Below, one piece after another: positions 7,112 through 10,911 of a stretch of DNA of 10,911 bases (its first letter is position 1; each line of letters begins with the position of its first letter). The notes below the pieces were generated by a model. It was not told the origin of the DNA. It did not search any database and was given only the letters and a program-made list of their open reading frames with translations. Origin of the DNA: Bacteroidota bacterium (GTDB lineage Bacteria; Bacteroidota; Bacteroidia; Flavobacteriales; Flavobacteriaceae). Where the stretch lies: NCBI GenBank assembly GCA_022560715.1, contig JADFSQ010000029.1, positions 1 through 10,911 of the forward strand, given 5' to 3'. Made by a program: the position numbers and the translations under genes.

Positions 7112-7765
7112 ATGAATTTAATTCCTGTTAGAACACCAAAATCGGCAAAATCTTTATTCCCTGATTTAGTCTGGGATTTGCCTTCAAAAGAAAAGGTTAT
7201 TTATCTAACTTTCGATGATGGTCCTACACCAATAATTACAGACTGGACTTTAGATGTTTTAAAACAATACAATGCAAAAGCCACTTTTTTTTGTATTGGA
7301 AAAAATGTTGAAGCACATCCAGATATATTCAACAAAATTATTGCTGATGGTCACTCCATTGGAAACCATACCTACAACCATATAAAAGGCTGGACAACTT
7401 CAACCGAAAACTATATTTTAAATATTGAAAAAGCTCAAAAAGTGATGAGTAAACTAATTCAGAATTCAGAATTCAGAATTCAGAATTATTTCCGTCCTCC
7501 TTATGGTCAAATTAAACCCAAACAAGCAAAAACCCTTATTCAACTTGGTTATAAAATAATTATGTGGATGGTTGCAGCTATTGATTGGGATGCATCTGTT
7601 TCAAAAGAAAAGTGTTTAGATAATGTTGTTAATAATACTATTTCCGGAGATATTGTGGTTTTTCATGATAGCATAAAAGCCGCAAACAATATGCAATATG
7701 CACTTCCGAAAGTATTAGAGTATTTTAGTGAAAAAGGATTTAAGTTTAAATGTATTCCTGAATAA
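7112..7765 (+). CDS. Polysaccharide deacetylase family protein (NodB homology domain)
   Basis: The 217-residue protein is a single carbohydrate esterase 4 / NodB domain, which removes N- or O-acetyl groups from polysaccharides using a metal ion. All signature motifs are present: TFDDGP (33-38; D35 the likely base, D36 a metal ligand), HTYNH (H86 and H90, metal ligands), RPPYG (128-132), a DWDAS segment and IVVFHDS near the C terminus. It has no signal peptide or membrane segment, so its location and substrate are unclear. It lies 6 bp after the DUF2723 gene and is probably co-transcribed, which suggests a glycan-related task. Its 3' end overlaps the convergent thioredoxin-like gene by 20 bp. 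A 7-bp tandem repeat between the second and third motifs makes it prone to frameshift by slippage; the frame is intact here. Confidence 0.93.
   Translation: MNLIPVRTPKSAKSLFPDLVWDLPSKEKVIYLTFDDGPTPIITDWTLDVLKQYNAKATFFCIGKNVEAHPDIFNKIIADGHSIGNHTYNHIKGWTTSTENYILNIEKAQKVMSKLIQNSEFRIQNYFRPPYGQIKPKQAKTLIQLGYKIIMWMVAAIDWDASVSKEKCLDNVVNNTISGDIVVFHDSIKAANNMQYALPKVLEYFSEKGFKFKCIPE
7457..7487 (+). repeat. Heptanucleotide tandem repeat ATTCAGA x4 within the deacetylase gene
   Basis: Four perfect copies of ATTCAGA plus a partial fifth (ATT) encode residues from I116 (I-Q-N-S-E-F-R-I-Q-N). As 7 is not a multiple of 3, gain or loss of one unit changes frame. Losing one unit leads to a TAA about 23 codons downstream; gaining one leads to a TAA within about 10 codons. 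Both truncate the protein in the middle of its domain, around or before the RPPYG segment. Confidence 0.9.
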
Positions 7766-8042
7766 TTCCAATAAGCGTATTAGCATCTTGCTCTCCACTC
7801 TGGCGCCATTTCATCTCGCCATCTTTGTAGATAATTAAGGTTGGCAGACCTTTTATTCTAAGAGCATCAGCTAAATCTTTGTTTTTGTCAACATCAATTT
7901 TAATCACTTTTGCTTTATCGCCAAGAGCTGCTGCTACATCTCTTAAGACTGCATGCATTTCTGTAGATTGTTCATTCCAATCTGTAAAAAAATCTAACAG
8001 AACCGGAATATTTACATCTATTAATTCCCCAAATTTTGACAT
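7746..8042 (-). CDS. Thioredoxin-fold protein lacking the CxxC active site
   Basis: The 98-residue protein has the size and pattern of thioredoxin: a beta strand PVLLDFF (13-19) leads to the active-site turn, VIKIDVDKNKDLADALRIKGLPTLIIYKDGE follows the classical second half, and the cis-proline is kept (P67 in GLPTL). The WCGPC motif is replaced by W22-N-E-Q-S26, so both redox cysteines are gone, and the protein contains no cysteine at all. It therefore cannot act as a disulfide reductase. A binding, chaperone-like or structural role is possible but not shown. There is no signal peptide. It starts at ATG 8042-8040 and converges on the deacetylase gene with a 20-bp overlap. The upstream region is a MITE-like repeat, so its promoter may be derived from, or displaced by, that element. 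Confidence 0.88.
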   Translation of the reverse strand: MSKFGELIDVNIPVLLDFFTDWNEQSTEMHAVLRDVAAALGDKAKVIKIDVDKNKDLADALRIKGLPTLIIYKDGEMKWRQSGEQDANTLIGIIQEYI

Positions 8043-8071
8043 AATTTAAAGTTTTAAGTCAAATGCGCTTC

Positions 8072-8235
8072 TATACCAATTTAACCATAAAATATCCCAT
8101 ATAAATCGTTTCTTTTTCGCTGATATTACGTTAAAAAAATCAACTATAACTACAGCTATCCTTTATTTTTTTGCCTTATCTCATCAAAAAATAATTCAAT
8201 TTAGTTATGAGTCATTTTATAATTAAATTGGTATT
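8072..8235. repeat. MITE-like element with imperfect 29-bp terminal inverted repeats
   Basis: ATACCAATTTAA at 8073-8084 is inverted exactly at 8223-8234, and the match extends to 29 bp (8073-8101 with 8206-8234) at 24 of 29 positions. The roughly 105 bp between is AT-rich and non-coding. Ends reading ATACCAATTTAA/TTAAATTGGTAT are, from memory, common in intergenic DNA of Flavobacteriaceae, which suggests a non-autonomous mobile element. No clear target-site duplication is visible beyond a possible TA. It fills most of the 303-bp gap at 8043-8345; in the rest (8236-8345) I see nothing convincing. Confidence 0.65.
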
Positions 8236-8345
8236 ACAAACCTACACTTTTTTATTCGTTTTAAATAACTGTTAGTCAAGTAGGTTCTCTCTGACTTTAG
8301 TATAAATATAAGCAATTTCAAAGAAACTATAAAATTTCATAGCAA

Positions 8346-9569
8346 TTACACTGGATTTGAACCCTTTTTAAGTTCAATAACCGTAATCTCTGGCCAAATT
8401 CCGACACGTCCCGGATATGCTATAAACCCAAGACCTCTATTTACATTTATATATTGTCCTTTTTCTTTATAGATACCTGCCCAATACTTATAACGCCATT
8501 TTACAGGGCTCCATTTAATCCATCCTGGAATTTCTATTCCAAACTGCATACCATGAGTATGTCCACTTAAGGTTAAATGATAATGATAATCATCCTCGAT
8601 AACTTGTTGTTCCCAATGTGTAGGGTCGTGGCTCATTAAAATTTTAAAATCATTAGCATCAATATTGCGTGCTGCTTTAGCTAAATCGCCTTTTTGTTTA
8701 AATCCTCTTCCCCAATTTTCGACACCAACTATAGCAATACGTTGCCCGTCTTTTTCAAGAAACCGACTTTCATTCATCAATAAATCGAATCCTATGTCAC
8801 GATGAACTTTAGCTAAATCTATTAAATTTTGTTTTTTGGCTTCTTCCGATTCCCATCGTACATAATCACCATAATCATGATTTCCCAATATTGAAAAAAT
8901 CCCATCTTTTGCTTTTAACCTACCAAATGTATCCATCCAGGGAATCATTTCTTCAGCTTTATTATTCACCAAATCGCCTGTAAAAAAAATAACATCACTT
9001 TGTTGTTCATTAACCAAATCTACAGCATATTCAATCTTTTCTTTATTATCAAAACTTCCGCTATGTATATCGCTTATTTGTGTGATTTTATAACCGTTAA
9101 AAGCTTCTGGCAAGTCTTCAAAATAAAGTGTGTATTTTAAAACTTTAAAGTTGTATTTGCCTATATACATTCCATATAATAAAGATACAAATGGAATTGC
9201 TGCTATGCCTAAAGCCACCTGACTAATAAATTTTCGTCGTGTTGGAAAATAGTTAGTTTGACTGCCATCGTTTTCGGTAAAAAAGGAATACGCTGCTATT
9301 GGCAATCTAATAATATCCTCTCCAAACATCATTAGCATCATGATTATTTTTGGAAGATACAGTGTTAAAAACAATCCAATTGCAATATTTGTGCTTATGG
9401 AAAGCCCATTCATATGAGTGAGTTCGTAAATAAAATTTCCTAAAACGAAAACTGAAATAAGAAAATATAAATAATGTAACCAACTGCTCTTAATTAAAGT
9501 CTTCATTGCCTGAAAAGCATAAAAGTCTATAATACCCAAAACAGCAATGAAGATTATCCAACGAAGCAT
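8346..9569 (-). CDS. Membrane-anchored metallophosphoesterase (YkuE/calcineurin-like)
   Basis: The 407-residue protein has four hydrophobic helices (about 3-20, 30-50, 58-80, 115-137) and then a complete calcineurin-like phosphoesterase domain. The metal-binding motifs are all present: D167-I-H169, G198-D199-LVN, G229-NHD232, S313-H314-D and G336-HTHGMQ. Such enzymes hydrolyse phosphomonoesters or diesters with two metal ions; relatives act on nucleotides or lipid-linked phosphates, and the substrate here is unknown. A twin-arginine motif, TRRKFISQ (110-117), stands just before helix 4, as in Tat substrates. Basic loops and helix count place the motif in the cytoplasm and the catalytic domain outside the inner membrane. 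Bacillus YkuE is a Tat substrate of this family. It has its own transcript: the thioredoxin-like gene lies 303 bp downstream and the upstream neighbour is divergent. Confidence 0.9.
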   Translation of the reverse strand: MLRWIIFIAVLGIIDFYAFQAMKTLIKSSWLHYLYFLISVFVLGNFIYELTHMNGLSISTNIAIGLFLTLYLPKIIMMLMMFGEDIIRLPIAAYSFFTENDGSQTNYFPTRRKFISQVALGIAAIPFVSLLYGMYIGKYNFKVLKYTLYFEDLPEAFNGYKITQISDIHSGSFDNKEKIEYAVDLVNEQQSDVIFFTGDLVNNKAEEMIPWMDTFGRLKAKDGIFSILGNHDYGDYVRWESEEAKKQNLIDLAKVHRDIGFDLLMNESRFLEKDGQRIAIVGVENWGRGFKQKGDLAKAARNIDANDFKILMSHDPTHWEQQVIEDDYHYHLTLSGHTHGMQFGIEIPGWIKWSPVKWRYKYWAGIYKEKGQYINVNRGLGFIAYPGRVGIWPEITVIELKKGSNPV

Positions 9570-9875
9570 ATAATTATTATTTTAAAGCGTAAAGTTAACA
9601 ATAAAGGATTTCGTTTATCTTATCAAATTGTTAAACATTTTGAAGGGTTAGGTAAGGATATTGAAATTATATTATTTACTATTTAGACTAACTACGTGTT
9701 TTATCTATAAAGCGTATGCTTCATTTTTATAAATAATTCAGTAAACGTGCATTTCATCGATGTTTTATACTAAATTAATTGAGTAAACCACTTTTCTTTG
9801 CATTTTATCAAATATTTTGAACTCTAAAGCTTCTTTGGTTGACATTTGCTTCAGAAACCTACTAATATTTGAGTC
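9570..9875. other. Divergent intergenic region, mostly featureless
   Basis: This 306-bp AT-rich gap separates the metallophosphoesterase (minus) from the small secreted protein (plus). I see no RNA gene or long repeat. Immediately upstream of the right-hand gene is a near-consensus promoter (9839-9871). A 26-codon minus-strand ORF at 9765-9845 is noted under findings. No perfect TTG/TAnnTTTG promoter was found for the metallophosphoesterase. Confidence 0.5.
9839..9871 (+). promoter_or_regulatory. Candidate promoter of the small secreted protein gene
   Basis: TTG (9839-9841), 22 nt, then AATATTTG (9864-9871) matches TAnnTTTG at all but the first fixed base. Because the -7 element ends 4 nt before the ATG at 9876, transcription would start at or next to the start codon, giving a leaderless mRNA. 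An unseen promoter further upstream is equally possible. Confidence 0.3.
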
Positions 9876-10133
9876 ATGAAAAAGTTTTTAATAATAATCG
9901 TAATTTTAGTTCTTCCATTTATTTCAATGGCACAAACTACTACAATTAATACTGTTGAAGACACTAACACTATTATAAAAACTGAAGTGGCTATTAAAAA
10001 AGTTGAGCCAATTAGCATTAATCCTAAGACACAAAATTTAGACCTTAACTATAAAAAGAGTAATGATTTAATTAGTATTAAAGCATATATAAAAAGTTTA
10101 CAACTTAAACGTAAAGAAACATTAATGAGTTAA
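9876..10133 (+). CDS. Small secreted protein of unknown function
   Basis: I do not recognise this 85-residue protein. It opens with a clear Sec signal peptide, MKKFLIIIVILVLPFISMAQ, with likely cleavage after S-M-A and before Q. There is no cysteine at the cleavage site, so it is not a lipoprotein. The mature part of about 65 residues is rich in Thr, Asn, Ile and Lys (TINTVEDTNTIIKTEVAIKK), contains no Cys or Trp, and ends in a basic helix-like stretch (SIKAYIKSLQLKRKE). No domain or motif suggests an activity. It stands alone: divergent from the metallophosphoesterase gene, convergent with the cyanophycin synthetase-like gene, and followed by a strong terminator. It is likely a real, lineage-specific exported protein, since a signal peptide in frame with a start codon and a terminator 30 bp after the stop are unlikely by chance. 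Confidence 0.7.
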   Translation: MKKFLIIIVILVLPFISMAQTTTINTVEDTNTIIKTEVAIKKVEPISINPKTQNLDLNYKKSNDLISIKAYIKSLQLKRKETLMS

Positions 10134-10160
10134 TCTCAGTAAGTACCTAAATAATATTAC

Positions 10161-10194
10161 AAAAAAGTCGCAATTTTAAATTGCGACTTTTTTT
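10161..10194. terminator. Bidirectional intrinsic terminator
   Basis: A 10-bp stem, AGTCGCAATT with AATTGCGACT (10166-10175 and 10179-10188), has a 3-nt loop and is flanked by six A on the left and seven T on the right. It therefore terminates in both directions: the small secreted protein gene (stop at 10133) from the left and the cyanophycin synthetase-like gene (stop at 10257) from the right. Confidence 0.9.
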
Positions 10195-10256
10195 GTTACA
10201 TTAGTATTTAAGTAAATACAATGTAAGACCCTTAACATCTCAGTAAAAATGAAATA

Positions 10257-10911
10257 CTAATCGGCAAATACCAATTCACCTTTGGCCTCTTTTTCTTTAA
10301 ACTCTTTTACCAAATCCAAAGCATCAGGAATAACATCACTACACAAAACAATAAGCGAACCTTTTACTGCATTTTTTACAGCATAGGTTATCGCTTCTTT
10401 TTCTGAAGGAATAATAGTTGTTTTTTTATTTGGGTCTTTCATTTTAATACCATCATTCAGCATTTTAATAAGCTCTTCTTCTGTTTTTCCGCGTAAGCGT
10501 TTGTCTTGGCGAATAATAATTTCATCAAACATTTCGGCTGCAATCATTCCCATTTCGTTATTATCTTCAACACGTCTGTCTCCAATTCCTGCTATAATCC
10601 CGACTTTTACAGTCGCTTCCAATTCATCTGTAAATTGCTGAAGTGCTCGCATTCCTGCAGGATTATGCGCATAATCTAAAAGAATAGTAAAGTTTTTAAA
10701 CTCAAATAAATTTAAGCGTCCAGGTGTTTGCGAAGCCGAAGGAATAAAGGTTTCTAATCCAGCTTTTATATCTTCGTTACTTATACCATGAATATTTGCT
10801 GCTAAAACTGCTGCTAATACATTTTGAATCATGAACTTGGCTTTCCCTCCATAAGTTAACGGAATGTTTTCAACCTTCATGATTCGCATTTTCCACTCGC
10901 CTCTACAACTG
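10257..10911 (-). CDS. cphA: Cyanophycin synthetase-like Mur ligase, C-terminal part (partial)
   Basis: CphA polymerises aspartate and arginine into cyanophycin using ATP-grasp and Mur-ligase modules. Only the last 218 codons are visible; the frame is open through the right edge (S-C-R-G-E-W-K before the internal ATG at 10889), so that ATG is not the start. Full-length CphA is near 870-900 residues. The visible part is the end of the Mur-ligase central domain plus its C-terminal domain. It has the helical segment FMIQNVLAAVLAA, then PGRLNLFEF, the family-typical DYAHNPAG, GIGDRR, and RQDKRLRGK. These match the C terminus of cyanophycin synthetases rather than MurC-F or folate ligases. A shared terminator lies about 70 bp downstream. 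The N-terminal ATP-grasp domain is outside the window, so a related ligase that makes a different peptide cannot be excluded. Confidence 0.85.
   Translation of the reverse strand, partial: SCRGEWKMRIMKVENIPLTYGGKAKFMIQNVLAAVLAANIHGISNEDIKAGLETFIPSASQTPGRLNLFEFKNFTILLDYAHNPAGMRALQQFTDELEATVKVGIIAGIGDRRVEDNNEMGMIAAEMFDEIIIRQDKRLRGKTEEELIKMLNDGIKMKDPNKKTTIIPSEKEAITYAVKNAVKGSLIVLCSDVIPDALDLVKEFKEKEAKGELVFAD

Noticed and set aside
8240..8286. Inverted repeat AACCTAC/GTAGGTT
   Set aside because: A 7-bp stem with a loop of over 30 nt and no T-run; not a credible terminator.
10201..10260. Inverted repeat TTAGTATTT/AAATACTAA spanning the end of the cyanophycin synthetase-like gene
   Set aside because: Short, AT-only apart from one pair, and widely spaced; the strong terminator at 10161-10194 already explains termination.
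1..10911. CRISPR array, prophage, toxin-antitoxin or defence system
   Set aside because: No regularly spaced repeats, phage genes, transposase or paired small toxin-antitoxin ORFs are visible; the genes are mainly housekeeping or general envelope functions.

Overview
The window is about one-third G+C and carries genes, intergenic repeats and promoter motifs typical of Bacteroidota. The best fit is the family Flavobacteriaceae: TTG-N17-23-TAnnTTTG promoters, no clear Shine-Dalgarno sequences, a DUF2723 membrane protein, and translation and transcription factors of the flavobacterial type. Most of it is ordinary chromosome. I did not find a clear new multi-gene system; the unusual signals lie mainly in non-coding DNA.

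Layout. Positions 1-3730 (minus strand) hold an information-processing operon, read right to left: a promoter, a broken tRNA-Gln copy, an intact tRNA-Gln(TTG), a second promoter, a short leader with a six-codon ORF and an intrinsic terminator, then rimP, nusA and the first half of infB (cut by the left edge). A tRNA followed by rimP-nusA-infB recalls the Escherichia coli metY-rimP-nusA-infB operon. A roughly 220-bp inverted-repeat element fills the nusA-infB gap and contains a possible infB promoter.

Positions 3815-7765 (plus strand) hold a two-gene unit: a large DUF2723 membrane protein (GT-C-like, related to the O-mannosyltransferase TMEM260) and, 6 bp later, a NodB-type polysaccharide deacetylase. 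A 7-bp tandem repeat in the deacetylase gene could switch it on and off by slippage. Convergent to it, with a 20-bp overlap, is a thioredoxin-fold protein lacking both active-site cysteines.

Positions 8043-10260 hold a MITE-like intergenic repeat, a membrane-anchored YkuE-type metallophosphoesterase with a twin-arginine motif before its last membrane helix (minus strand), a small secreted protein of unknown function (plus strand), and a bidirectional terminator. The right edge (10257-10911, minus strand) is the C-terminal quarter of a cyanophycin synthetase-like Mur ligase.

How the parts work together. RimP (30S maturation), NusA (transcription elongation and termination) and IF2 (translation initiation) are co-expressed in many bacteria. 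The leader terminator overlapped by a tiny ORF could tie their expression to translation or to NusA activity; this is inference. The DUF2723 and deacetylase pair probably acts on glycans or glycoproteins. All family calls come from reading motifs; no database search was possible.
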